Shown: one piece after another, positions 26,662 through 37,905 of the stretch | Numbering within the stretch: the first letter of the stretch is position 1 | Layout: the number at the start of each line of letters is the position of its first letter | From: Nectonema munidae | Lineage: Eukaryota; Nematomorpha; Nectonematoida; Nectonematidae | Assembly (NCBI GenBank): GCA_030549495.1 | Contig: JAUIRK010000916.1 | Location: 719,501-783,500 of the forward strand | Length of the DNA stretch: 64,000 nt | Direction of reading: 5' to 3' | Made by a program: the position numbers and the translations under genes | The notes under the pieces: generated by a model | The model's database searches: none | Told to the model about the DNA's origin: nothing | The model's input: only the letters and a program-made list of their open reading frames with translations

Positions 26662-28986
26662 GGGCTCATCTCCAAAAAAGAGAAATTCGTCAAAAAATTG
26701 GAAAGGCGTTGAAGGATGTAGCGAGCAAAAGTGAAAGATGATGTTTACTTAGCAGGAGGGAAATTGCATTTGGAAAAAGGAAATACAAGAATTTAATTAA
26801 AATAAATCTGCAACAATATCGATAGAATTGATTCATGTTTGCATGATTTAAGCTTGCATCGTTTTCTAACGCCAATCCCAAGTTATGCATGAAAAATAGA
26901 AGATGCGGCGTAGCATTGAATGCAATTAGGATATCATAACATATGGCATTTTTGTGTGTCTGCAAAGAGAAATTGATTTAATTATTCATTTTCATGTCTT
27001 TTTTTATATAAAATATAAAATATGTATACCATTGCATAAGTGTTATAAAATGTCAGTCATTCCAAAAAGCCTAGTTTTAACAACTCTAATCCCATGTGAT
27101 TCGATAAGTCTATCCATCCATGCTTGTAAAAAATACTGAATAAGCCTTATACTTTAATGCTATTTGTAATTTTACATGATCCAGAGTTGTTATCAGAAAT
27201 TGAGAAAAATCAATTCGACATTCTCAGTTTACTTCATTAGCAGTAGTAAATCTTTAAATGAAAACTTTCAAGGATTAAGAAGCAAAATAATCTGAGAAAA
27301 CAAGAAATTGTTTGTTTTTAAAATAATTTACAAGTTTCTTACAGAAAAAATGACAAGTTTACATTCTATAGCACGAATCGCCTAAATGTGGGCCATTAAT
27401 CTTTTCGATGTATCCCCCGTTCTATTTTAATTTTTTTTCAAAAGTATTTATCATTAATTTTTTAATATTTAAATTTAGAAACGTAAAATTTTAAAACATC
27501 TTGAAGTCCTTTTCTTCGAAATTATCAAAAGGAGTGTTAAAAATCCTATAAAATAAGCGCGAATGATTAAAAAATGTATACACGTTTACTATAACTAACC
27601 GGGAAATCAGTAATCCGGTGCAATCAGTAGTCCGCCAATGATTTTGTTTCCAAAAATTTAGAGTTTTTTTTAAAAAAATTATTAGAATAAAGTTTAACCT
27701 AAAAATTATATAATATATAGAAATTTATAAAAAAAAAGTTTACAAATTTTTACTTCTTACATGGTTATTCAGGATAAACAGGTAATTCGGCACCCTCAAA
27801 CCCAATGGTGTGGGATTAGTGATAGTCAAACAGTACATTTGCCTTTGTAGTACATTGATTGAGACACGGGTATTCGCTATTAACGAAAATATCTTTACAA
27901 TTTTCAATGAACTGACTTTTATCTGCAGCGCACAGATGATTTTAATCTTATTTTGCCATTAACTTTTTCCGCAATGCTTCGAGTCGCATAGCAAAACCTC
28001 ACTGCTCAGCCCCAACTTCCCCCCTGTCCAAGAAAATTTCTGACACATCTTCGTTCAAATTCCTTGTTTTGCGATCGAATGCTTCGGTAAGGTTTTGCTC
28101 AAAGGTAAACAATTGAATACCTAAATATAAGTGTTAAATCCAAAACAAAATGACCTTTGGCTAATAGAGTGAATGGCTGAACTATAACTGATAAACTTAA
28201 ACACTGTCGAATGCGCTAAATAAGCCTGACATTTCAAAACTAAGAGCAAGTTTTTTAAGTCGCAAATTTGGAATTGGCCTTTATTAGCATTAGGCATGGT
28301 AATCGGAATCCCAAAATTTTAGGGTATTTTTATGTCACTTATTTAGATGATATTGAAATTTGATCTTGTTTGTGTTCTTCTCATGAAAATCATAGAAAGG
28401 GGTAAAATTGGTGAAATGATAAATTTTACACTCGCTCACGAAATACTTATGATGCACTGTCAAGAAAGCAAACAAGATGAGGCATTCGGCGTATGCGAGG
28501 AAAAGTGGACAGATGCATCGTTCCTCCGTCGTTAGCAGTAAAATGAAGGCGCGCTCATAAAAGATATATTCAAAATATGGGAGTGACGCGTTGCAAACAC
28601 ATAAAGAAAAAGACGCGTCATGACGTAAGAGATAAACTCTAGAAATTTATGACGACGTTACACGACACTCACTGTCTGCCTCACAAAAAGCTGATTGATT
28701 TCTTCTACATAAGCGTTTGTTGCCAAAAGCTTTACCATAATTTTGTTGGGAGCCCTTGTGAGACTCCTGGTAATTTCACTGCCAATGGCCTACCTACTAC
28801 AAATCGATGTTAATTTAACTCCTTTTCAGGCACAATGGGATCGCAGTGTTCCAAAAATCTTCTGCTTATATAAAGAGGACACATTGAGAAAGAAAAGGGA
28901 CGATAGAAAATCAATGCCTGGAAACGTTAAAAGTTCTAATAAAATTTCAAAAAGCCGAAAATTCAATAATATCCAAAAAAATATCA
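26662..28986. other. No gene recognised; left flank of the giant array
   Basis: AT-rich DNA with a slightly richer part at 27,960-28,720. The open frame running into the array from 28,743 starts in ordinary sequence and shows no signal peptide or domain. A polypyrimidine tract with CAG at about 28,822-28,829 could mimic a splice acceptor, but the ATG behind it runs into a stop after 12 codons. I find no inverted terminus matching the right end of the array in this flank. Confidence 0.5.
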
Positions 28987-31900
28987 TTTTCGGGCGTTTT
29001 GGTTTTCGGGCGTTTGGGTTTTCGGGCGTTTTGGTTTTCGGGCGTTTGGGTTTTCGGGCGTTTTGGTTTTCGGGCGTTTGGGTTTTCGGGCGTTTTGGTT
29101 TTCGGGCGTTTTGGTTTTCGGGCGTTTTGGTTTTCGGGCGTTTGGGTTTTCGGGCGTTTTGGTTTTCGGGCGTTTTGGTTTTCGGGCGTTTTGGTTTTCG
29201 GGCGTTTGGGTTTTCGGGCGTTTTGGTTTTCGGGCGTTTGGGTTTTCGGGCGTTTTGGTTTTCGGGCGTTTTGGTTTTCGGGCGTTTTGGTTTTCGGGCG
29301 TTTGGGTTTTCGGGCGTTTTGGTTTTCGGGCGTTTTGGTTTTCGGGCGTTTTGGTTTTCGGGCGTTTGGGTTTTCGGGCGTTTTGGTTTTCGGGCGTTTG
29401 GGTTTTCGGGCGTTTGGGTTTTCGGGCGTTTTGGTTTTCGGGCGTTTTGGTTTTCGGGCGTTTTGGTTTTCGGGCGTTTTGGTTTTCGGGCGTTTGGGTT
29501 TTCGGGCGTTTGGGTTTTCGGGCGTTTGGATTTTTGGGCGTTTTGGTTTTCGGGCGTTTGGGTTTTCGGGCGTTTTGGTTTTCGGGCGTTTTGGTTTTCG
29601 GGCGTTTTGGTTTTCGGGCGTTTTGGTTTTCGGGCGTTTTGGTTTTCGGGCGTTTTGGTTTTCGGGCGTTTTGGTTTTCGGGCGTTTTGGTTTTCGGGCG
29701 TTTTGGTTTTCGGGCGTTTGGATTTTTGGGCGTTTTGGTTTTTGGGCGTTTTGGTTTTCGGGCGTTTTGGTTTTCGGGCGTTTGGGTTTTCGGGCGTTTT
29801 GGTTTTTGGGCGTTTTGGTTTTTGGGCGTTTTGGTTTTCGGGCGTTTGGGTTTTCGGGCGTTTTGGTTTTCGGGCGTTTTGGTTTTCGGGCGTTTGGATT
29901 TTTGGGCGTTTTGGTTTTTGGGCGTTTTGGTTTTCGGGCGTTTGGATTTTTGGGCGTTTTGGTTTTTGGGCGTTTTGGTTTTCGGGCGTTTTGGTTTTCG
30001 GGCGTTTGGGTTTTCGGGCGTTTTGGTTTTCGGGCGTTTTGGTTTTCGGGCGTTTTGGTTTTTGGGCGTTTTGGTTTTCGGGCGTTTGGATTTTTGGGCG
30101 TTTTGGTTTTTGGGCGTTTTGGTTTTCGGGCGTTTTGGTTTTCGGGCGTTTGGGTTTTCGGGCGTTTTGGTTTTCGGGCGTTTTGGTTTTCGGGCGTTTT
30201 GGTTTTCGGGCGTTTGGGTTTTCGGGCGTTTTGGTTTTCGGGCGTTTGGGTTTTCGGGCGTTTTGGTTTTTGGGCGTTTTGGTTTTCGGGCGTTTGGATT
30301 TTTGGGCGTTTTGGTTTTTGGGCGTTTTGGTTTTCGGGCGTTTGGGTTTTCGGGCGTTTGGGTTTTCGGGCGTTTTGGTTTTCGGGCGTTTTGGTTTTCG
30401 GGCGTTTTGGTTTTCGGGCGTTTGGATTTTTGGGCGTTTTGGTTTTTGGGCGTTTTGGTTTTCGGGCGTTTTGGTTTTCGGGCGTTTGGGTTTTCGGGCG
30501 TTTGGGTTTTCGGGCGTTTTGGTTTTCGGGCGTTTTGGTTTTCGGGCGTTTTGGTTTTCGGGCGTTTGGGTTTTCGGGCGTTTTGGTTTTTGGGCGTTTT
30601 GGTTTTTGGGCGTTTTGGTTTTCGGGCGTTTGGGTTTTCGGGCGTTTTGGTTTTCGGGCGTTTTGGTTTTCGGGCGTTTGGATTTTTGGGCGTTTTGGTT
30701 TTTGGGCGTTTTGGTTTTCGGGCGTTTGGATTTTTGGGCGTTTTGGTTTTTGGGCGTTTTGGTTTTCGGGCGTTTTGGTTTTCGGGCGTTTGGGTTTTCG
30801 GGCGTTTTGGTTTTCGGGCGTTTTGGTTTTCGGGCGTTTTGGTTTTCGGGCGTTTGGGTTTTCGGGCGTTTGGGTTTTCGGGCGTTTTGGTTTTCGGGCG
30901 TTTTGGTTTTCGGGCGTTTGGGTTTTCGGGCGTTTGGGTTTTCGGGCGTTTTGGTTTTCGGGCGTTTTGGTTTTCGGGCGTTTTGGTTTTCGGGCGTTTG
31001 GGTTTTCGGGCGTTTTGGTTTTCGGGCGTTTTGGTTTTCGGGCGTTTGGGTTTTCGGGCGTTTTGGTTTTCGGGCGTTTTGGTTTTCGGGCGTTTGGATT
31101 TTTGGGCGTTTTGGTTTTTGGGCGTTTTGGTTTTTGGGCGTTTGGGTTTTCGGGCGTTTGGGTTTTCGGGCGTTTTGGTTTTCGGGCGTTTGGGTTTTCG
31201 GGCGTTTTGGTTTTCGGGCGTTTTGGTTTTCGGGCGTTTTGGTTTTCGGGCGTTTTGGTTTTCGGGCGTTTTGGTTTTCGGGCGTTTTGGTTTTTGGGCG
31301 TTTTGGTTTTCGGGCGTTTGGATTTTTGGGCGTTTTGGTTTTTGGGCGTTTTGGTTTTTGGGCGTTTTGGTTTTTGGGCGTTTTGGTTTTCGGGCGTTTT
31401 GGTTTTCGGGCGTTTTGGTTTTCGGGCGTTTTGGTTTTTGGGCGTTTGGGTTTTCGGGCGTTTGGGTTTTCGGGCGTTTTGGTTTTCGGGCGTTTTGGTT
31501 TTCGGGCGTTTTGGTTTTCGGGCGTTTGGGTTTTCGGGCGTTTTGGTTTTCGGGCGTTTTGGTTTTCGGGCGTTTGGGTTTTCGGGCGTTTTGGTTTTCG
31601 GGCGTTTTGGTTTTCGGGCGTTTTGGTTTTCGGGCGTTTGGGTTTTCGGGCGTTTGGGTTTTCGGGCGTTTTGGTTTTCGGGCGTTTTGGTTTTCGGGCG
31701 TTTGGGTTTTCGGGCGTTTGGGTTTTCGGGCGTTTTGGTTTTTGGGCGTTTTGGTTTTCGGGCGTTTTGGTTTTCGGGCGTTTGGGTTTTCGGGCGTTTT
31801 GGTTTTCGGGCGTTTTGGTTTTCGGGCGTTTTGGTTTTCGGGCGTTTGGGTTTTCGGGCGTTTTGGTTTTCGGGCGTTTGGGTTTTCGGGCGTTTTGGTT

Positions 31901-34900
31901 TTTGGGCGTTTTGGTTTTCGGGCGTTTGGATTTTTGGGCGTTTTGGTTTTTGGGCGTTTTGGTTTTTGGGCGTTTGGGTTTTCGGGCGTTTTGGTTTTCG
32001 GGCGTTTTGGTTTTCGGGCGTTTTGGTTTTCGGGCGTTTTGGTTTTCGGGCGTTTTGGTTTTCGGGCGTTTTGGTTTTCGGGCGTTTGGGTTTTCGGGCG
32101 TTTTGGTTTTCGGGCGTTTGGGTTTTCGGGCGTTTTGGTTTTCGGGCGTTTTGGTTTTCGGGCGTTTTGGTTTTCGGGCGTTTTGGTTTTCGGGCGTTTG
32201 GGTTTTAGGGCGTTTTGGTTTTTGGGCGTTTTGGTTTTTGGGGGTTTTGGTTTTCGGGGGTTTGGGTTTTCGGGCGTTTTGGTTTTCGGGCGTTTTGGTT
32301 TTCGGGCGTTTGGATTTTTGGGCGTTTTGGTTTTTGGGCGTTTTGGTTTTCGGGCGTTTGGATTTTTGGGCGTTTTGGTTTTTGGGCGTTTTGGTTTTCG
32401 GGCGTTTTGGTTTTCGGGCGTTTGGGTTTTCGGGCGTTTTGGTTTTCGGGCGTTTTGGTTTTCGGGCGTTTTGGTTTTCGGGCGTTTGGGTTTTCGGGCG
32501 TTTGGGTTTTCGGGCGTTTTGGTTTTCGGGCGTTTTGGTTTTCGGGCGTTTGGGTTTTCGGGCGTTTGGGTTTTCGGGCGTTTTGGTTTTCGGGCGTTTT
32601 GGTTTTCGGGCGTTTGGGTTTTCGGGCGTTTGGGTTTTCGGGCGTTTTGGTTTTCGGGCGTTTTGGTTTTCGGGCGTTTTGGTTTTCGGGCGTTTTGGTT
32701 TTCGGGCGTTTGGGTTTTCGGGCGTTTTGGTTTTCGGGCGTTTGGGTTTTTGGGCGTTTTGGTTTTCGGGCGTTTTGGTTTTCGGGCGTTTTGGTTTTCG
32801 GGCGTTTGGGTTTTCGGGCGTTTTGGTTTTCGGGCGTTTTGGTTTTCGGGCGTTTGGATTTTTGGGCGTTTTGGTTTTTGGGCGTTTTGGTTTTCGGGCG
32901 TTTGGATTTTTGGGCGTTTTGGTTTTTGGGCGTTTTGGTTTTCGGGCGTTTTGGTTTTCGGGCGTTTGGGTTTTCGGGCGTTTTGGTTTTCGGGCGTTTT
33001 GGTTTTGGGGCGTTTTGGTTTTAGGGCGTTTGGGTTTTCGGGCGTTTTGGTTTTCGGGCGTTTGGGTTTTCGGGCGTTTTGGTTTTTGGGCGTTTTGGTT
33101 TTCGGGCGTTTGGATTTTTGGGCGTTTTGGTTTTTGGGCGTTTTGGTTTTCGGGCGTTTGGATTTTTGGGCGTTTTGGTTTTTGGGCGTTTGGATTTTTG
33201 GGCGTTTTGGTTTTCGGGCGTTTTGGTTTTCGGGCGTTTGGATTTTCGGGCGTTTTGGTTTTCGGGCGTTTGGGTTTTCGGGCGTTTTGGTTTTTGGGCG
33301 TTTTGGTTTTCGGGCGTTTGGATTTTTGGGCGTTTTGGTTTTTGGGCGTTTTGGTTTTCGGGCGTTTGGGTTTTCGGGCGTTTTGGTTTTCGGGCGTTTT
33401 GGTTTTCGGGCGTTTGGATTTTTGGGCGTTTTGGTTTTCGGGCATTTGGTTTTCGGGCGTTTTGGTTTTTGGGCGTTTTGGTTTTCGGGCGTTTGGATTT
33501 TTGGGCGTTTTGGTTTTTGGGCGTTTTGGTTTTCGGGCGTTTGGGTTTTCGGGCGTTTTGGTTTTCGGGCGTTTGGGTTTTCGGGCGTTTTGGTTTTTGG
33601 GCGTTTTGGTTTTCGGGCGTTTGGATTTTTGGGCGTTTTGGTTTTTGGGCGTTTTGGTTTTCGGGCGTTTGGGTTTTTGGGCGTTTTGGTTTTCGGGCGT
33701 TTGGATTTTTGGGCGTTTTGGTTTTCGGGCGTTTTGGTTTTCGGGCGTTTGGGTTTTCGGGCGTTTTGGTTTTCGGGCGTTTGGGTTTTCGGGCGTTTTG
33801 GTTTTCGGGCGTTTTGGTTTTCGGGCGTTTTGGTTTTCGGGCGTTTTGGTTTTCGGGCGTTTTGGTTTTCGGGCGTTTTGGTTTTCGGGCGTTTGGGTTT
33901 TCGGGCGTTTGGATTTTTGGGCGTTTTGGTTTTTGGGCGTTTTGGTTTTCGGGCGTTTGGATTTTTGGGCGTTTTGGTTTTTGGGCGTTTTGGTTTTCGG
34001 GCGTTTTGGTTTTCGGGCGTTTGGATTTTCGGGCGTTTTGGTTTTCGGGCGTTTGGGTTTTCGGGCGTTTTGGTTTTCGGGCGTTTTGGTTTTCGGGCGT
34101 TTTGGTTTTCGGGCGTTTGGGTTTTCGGGCGTTTTGGTTTTCGGGCGTTTGGGTTTTTGGGCGTTTTGGTTTTCGGGCGTTTGGGTTTTCGGGCGTTTTG
34201 GTTTTTGGGCGTTTTGGTTTTCGGGCGTTTGGATTTTTGGGCGTTTTGGTTTTTGGGCGTTTTGGTTTTCGGGCGTTTGGATTTTTGGGCGTTTTGGTTT
34301 TTGGGCGTTTGGATTTTTGGGCGTTTTGGTTTTCGGGCGTTTTGGTTTTCGGGCGTTTGGATTTTCGGGCGTTTTGGTTTTCGGGCGTTTGGGTTTTCGG
34401 GCGTTTTGGTTTTTGGGCGTTTTGGTTTTCGGGCGTTTGGATTTTTGGGCGTTTTGGTTTTTGGGCGTTTTGGTTTTCGGGCGTTTGGGTTTTCGGGCGT
34501 TTTGGTTTTTGGGCGTTTTGGTTTTCGGGCGTTTGGATTTTTGGGCGTTTTGGTTTTCGGGCATTTGGGTTTTCGGGCGTTTTGGTTTTCGGGCGTTTGG
34601 GTTTTCGGGCGTTTTGGTTTTCGGGCGTTTTGGTTTTCGGGCGTTTTGGTTTTCGGGCGTTTTGGTTTTCGGGCGTTTTGGTTTTCGGGCGTTTGGGTTT
34701 TCGGGCGTTTTGGTTTTCGGGCGTTTGGGTTTTCGGGCGTTTTGGTTTTTGGGCGTTTTGGTTTTCGGGCGTTTGGATTTTTGGGCGTTTTGGTTTTTGG
34801 GCGTTTTGGTTTTCGGGCGTTTGGGTTTTCGGGCGTTTTGGTTTTTGGGCGTTTTGGTTTTCGGGCGTTTGGATTTTTGGGCGTTTTGGTTTTCGGGCAT

Positions 34901-34980
34901 TTGGGTTTTCGGGCGTTTTGGTTTTCGGGCGTTTGGGTTTTCGGACGTTTTGGTTTTCGGGCGTTTTGACCCGGCAACCG
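28987..34980 (+). repeat. Giant 16-bp tandem array, about 374 units, ending in a transposon-like terminus
   Basis: From 28,987 to 34,968 the sequence is an almost uninterrupted head-to-tail array. Unit types are TTTTCGGGCGTTTTGG, TTTTCGGGCGTTTGGG, TTTTCGGGCGTTTGGA and TTTTTGGGCGTTTTGG. The plus strand is nearly free of A, and each unit is 8-9 G/C of 16 in a strongly AT-rich region. Unit length is fixed apart from one 15-bp unit near 33,441-33,456. Because 16 is 1 modulo 3, all three plus frames give the same 16-residue period (FGRFGFRAFWFSGVLV) and all three minus frames give PKTKTPENQNARKPKR, so frames of up to 2111 codons arise without selection for protein. No start context, splice structure or non-repeat domain supports a gene. 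The right edge, GTTTTGACCCGGCAACCG, resembles the termini of the elements at 44956, 51215, 54329 and 57987. I infer an expanded terminal repeat of that transposon family. No left terminus was found at 28,987. Confidence 0.9.
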
Positions 34981-35641
34981 ATATTCTTTATGGATATATT
35001 ACAGGTGTTTGTGGTGAACAAACAAATCACGAAACCTTATTCAAGTATAATTCTTTTAAGTCCTTTTCTTTCAAGTAACGGGCTTCAACTTGATAAATAT
35101 ATTTATACCTCGCAGTTTTGATAAAATAAAACGTGCCAAAGATGGAACGCGTACCGAACTTCAATATTAGCGCAGTTTATTTAGTTTTTTATGTACTTAA
35201 TTATGGATGGTAGTTTTTACAAAATAATTACTGTCTCGTATCGTAATTACGAAACGTAACGTACCGTATACCACCACTGGTTAAGATAAGATATTTTTAC
35301 TACTATAGATAGAATAACAGTTTGTCTTTCGGCTGATATCCATCGGATCAAACATGATGGACTTTTAAAACTTTATTACTGGCTATTGTTCAAGGTGCAG
35401 AAGAAAATGTAGACCAAGACACAGCAGGTTAAACGGCTTTGTAGAATTGATAGGATTGTCCTTCTCTCAGTTGATCCAAAGAGGCGGAAAAAAAAGGTTA
35501 AAATTAATTTTCGTGTAGATTCATGAAGACCAATGTGATCCTAATGACCATATGTAGTTATAAGTTGAAATATTTATTAGTTGAATTCAAAAGTTACATA
35601 TTATATGAGGATTAAACACATTTTTTTCAAGATAAGAAAGT
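34981..35641. other. Right flank of the array, no gene recognised
   Basis: Sequence returns abruptly to AT-rich background. The hexamer directly outside the array terminus is ATATTC. No coding region seen. Confidence 0.55.
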
Positions 35642-35780
35642 AAAGGTAAAGACTGTGGGTGTGTTTTCATTGACAAGGCACTGATGTACCGCTTATGTCA
35701 AACTATGAACAAATTGGTATCGATGAGGAAACGAACCCATAGGCTTCCGTGCTGAGTCAATCATCTCAACCAACCTGCTT
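35642..35780 (-). mobile_element. tRNA-derived SINE
   Basis: This copy closely follows the one at 7366-7506. On the minus strand it has the same A box (TGGTTGAGATG), a B box degenerated to GGTTCGTTTCC, and the tail GTGCCTTGTCAATGAAAAC. Its end lies about 20 bp from the hAT MITE at 35801. Confidence 0.8.
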
Positions 35781-35800
35781 TAGTTAAGAAGTGTTAGATA

Positions 35801-35968
35801 CAGGGGCGTAGCCAGAGGGCGGGGCAAGGGGGACAGTGCCCCCCCCCCCCCCCCCCCCCCCCCCCAAATAATTTTATTTCCAATATGCTTGCCCCCCTAA
35901 ATTCCTTGCATGCCCCCCCCCCCCCCCCCCCCCCCCCTCCCAACTTCCATTTTTTGGCTACGCCACTG
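35801..35968. mobile_element. hAT MITE with two long poly-C runs
   Basis: Termini CAGGGGCGTAGCCAGAG and, reverse-complemented, CAGTGGCGTAGCCAAAA are a common hAT end. Flanks GTTAGATA (35793-35800) and ATTAGATA (35969-35976) match at seven of eight positions. The 168-bp interior holds C runs of 27 (35839-35865) and 25 (35913-35937) bases on the same strand. Run lengths are probably unreliable in the assembly. Confidence 0.85.
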
Positions 35969-35976
35969 ATTAGATA

Positions 35977-36591
35977 AGGAAATAGATTTATAAATTAGTT
36001 TTATTATCTAGCAAGTATCGTTGGATGACTGTGATGGGTTAATTATAAATTAGCGTAAAATTACTTATTTTGCCCATACTCATATAATTTATATATAAAG
36101 AAACTTCGACAAAAAGTATAATACATTTACAATCGCCAATCTTGCAGAGAAATTGAATTTTTCAGATTTTCAGAAATGCTAACTATCTTGATTTAGGCGG
36201 GATTATACCGATTTAGCTCAACCCGATTCCCAAAGATAAAAATTGGGCAAAATCGCGATTTTAGAAGATTCTTTTTTTCTATTTGTTTAAGCAATAAATT
36301 TATTATTTTATAAAAATCTATTCCAAGGCTGATTGTAAAAGAATTTTCTGTATGGTAAAAAGGATGTAATCTGAACGTCAATCATGCTAACATCACTTAT
36401 AATATTATTATGAATTTGAACCTATACAGCAGATGTTGAAGACTGCTAAATAAAGCTTGTTTGATTTATAATAAAACAAATTGTTGAATAAGATGAAAGT
36501 TATATTTAATAAAAAAGTTTTAGTAATCTTATAACTATTTTTAAGTTTTTGGTATAGCATCCATAAGGAAGAATAATCTTCCATAGCTGAA
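35977..36591. other. No gene recognised
   Basis: AT-rich background; the 62-codon minus frame at 36193-36381 has no motif. Confidence 0.55.
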
Positions 36592-36672
36592 CGGTCATGA
36601 TAGTCACGATTGGGAATCGAACCCAGACCATCTGTATCAATACCCTACTACGCTCTTACTATTTCAAATTTC
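36592..36672 (-). mobile_element. tRNA-derived SINE head, second family
   Basis: On the minus strand an A-box-like TAGTAAGAGCG is followed by a perfect B box GGTTCGATTCC and then CCAATCGTGACTATCATGACC. The sequence after the B box differs from the 7366 family, so this is a separate tRNA-derived retroposon or a decayed tRNA. It does not fold into a full tRNA by eye. Confidence 0.5.
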
Positions 36673-37269
36673 TAATAAAATAATAATTATAGATAGTTAT
36701 GATGTTAGGAACTTATGAAACATATTCTGCAGAAAAAATACCAATAATATTTGAAAAAGGTAAGGTATAAACCGATTTTTGATTTAAAAAAGCGTGAAAA
36801 TCTGCCATGAAAATGTTTGCAAGTATGGATTCTCCTAATGATTTGAAAAATAAGTGTTTTATTGAAAATTGAAATCGTTTCTTTAAAAAATGTATGATTA
36901 AACTCAGTATAATTGAGATTAACACGAATCAAAATAGCTTTATATTTCATATTTTAGATTAAAAAGACGACTCACAAAAAACAGATCTGTTGAAAAAAAA
37001 ATAATTGAAATCAATAATCTTATGATTTGAAAAAAATTATCCCGGAAACCTTAAATTTTATCGGCCTCACCTACAACCATGTTAAAAAGCCATGCATTAC
37101 AAAATGTTTTTTTAAACTTTTTCAAAGAAACATCCCTAACCCATTAACAAATCATATTTGAAATCCTGTCCAATAATTACGAATCCGAAAAATTCAAATG
37201 AAGGAACACTCTTTTTAACCCATTTTTTATAAATCAAAAAAATTATATTTGAAGATTTAATTAAAAATC
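36673..37269. other. No gene recognised
   Basis: AT-rich background. Two overlapping minus-strand frames at 36705-36950 are low-complexity. Confidence 0.5.
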
Positions 37270-37273
37270 TTAA

Positions 37274-37402
37274 CCCATTTAAGGCCAAGCAAAGCAGATG
37301 ATATCTAAAAAACGCAGACGATTTATATTCAAAGTCATTGAAAAAAGCAGACGAAGATGAAATTACTTATGTTCCAAAATAGGAACATTGGCCGTAAATG
37401 GG
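37274..37402. mobile_element. TTAA-flanked MITE (piggyBac-like)
   Basis: TTAA at 37270-37273 and 37403-37406 flank inverted ends CCCATTTAAGGCCAA and, reverse-complemented, CCCATTTACGGCCAA (one mismatch). It shares the internal motif AAAACGCAGACGATTT (inverted) with the element at 16362. It also contains ATGTTCC-AAAAT-AGGAACATTGG, which resembles the terminal repeat AGGAACATTGG of the full piggyBac element at 55505. Confidence 0.75.
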
Positions 37403-37406
37403 TTAA

Positions 37407-37905
37407 GGGAACCTACAGCAGCGTATCCAGGACAAGAACCCTTTATAATGGATGTTAATTTGGGAGTCCTTTAAGATTTCTAACAACACTTCAAAACACC
37501 AAAAACTGAATAATAGATATAGAGGGGTATGCAAAATAAAAAAACTCTAAAAATCGTTTATTTTTATTAATTCATTTTGATTAAGCCAACCATCCCAGCT
37601 ACAGTAGCTACACTACTAAGGATACATAAGTCTTTTTTTAGAGATAAAATTTAGCCTTAAACTACAAACTCCCTCTCAAGAAATGTTCAAAAAGCGGAGC
37701 TTGCTAGATAGATATATCCTTGATATTGCATGGAGAAGAAATATTTAAATGCTACAAGAACTTGATAAGCTTGAAAGAAAGAAAAAGATTTATTGATGCA
37801 CGAACAAAGAAAAATGTTTGATATAAATGTGTATTTTGCTATTGCATAATTCACTCATTCATTCCATCGAATGGTGTTATCACGAATAAACAAAGACGCT
37901 TTAGA
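37407..37905. other. No gene recognised
   Basis: AT-rich DNA lying between the TTAA MITE and the next hAT end. Confidence 0.5.

Noticed and set aside
28822-28925. Coding exon after a CAG acceptor, with a start resembling an N-myristoylation site
   Set aside because: The ATG frame hits a stop after 12 codons and no donor site restores a reading frame.
28987-34980. CRISPR array or interstitial telomere
   Set aside because: There are no spacers between units, and the unit is not a known telomere repeat; the array also ends in a transposon-like terminus.
28743-35121. Giant open frames of 670-2111 codons on both strands
   Set aside because: They are the same 16-bp repeat read in every frame. 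No domain, start context or frame preference separates one from another.
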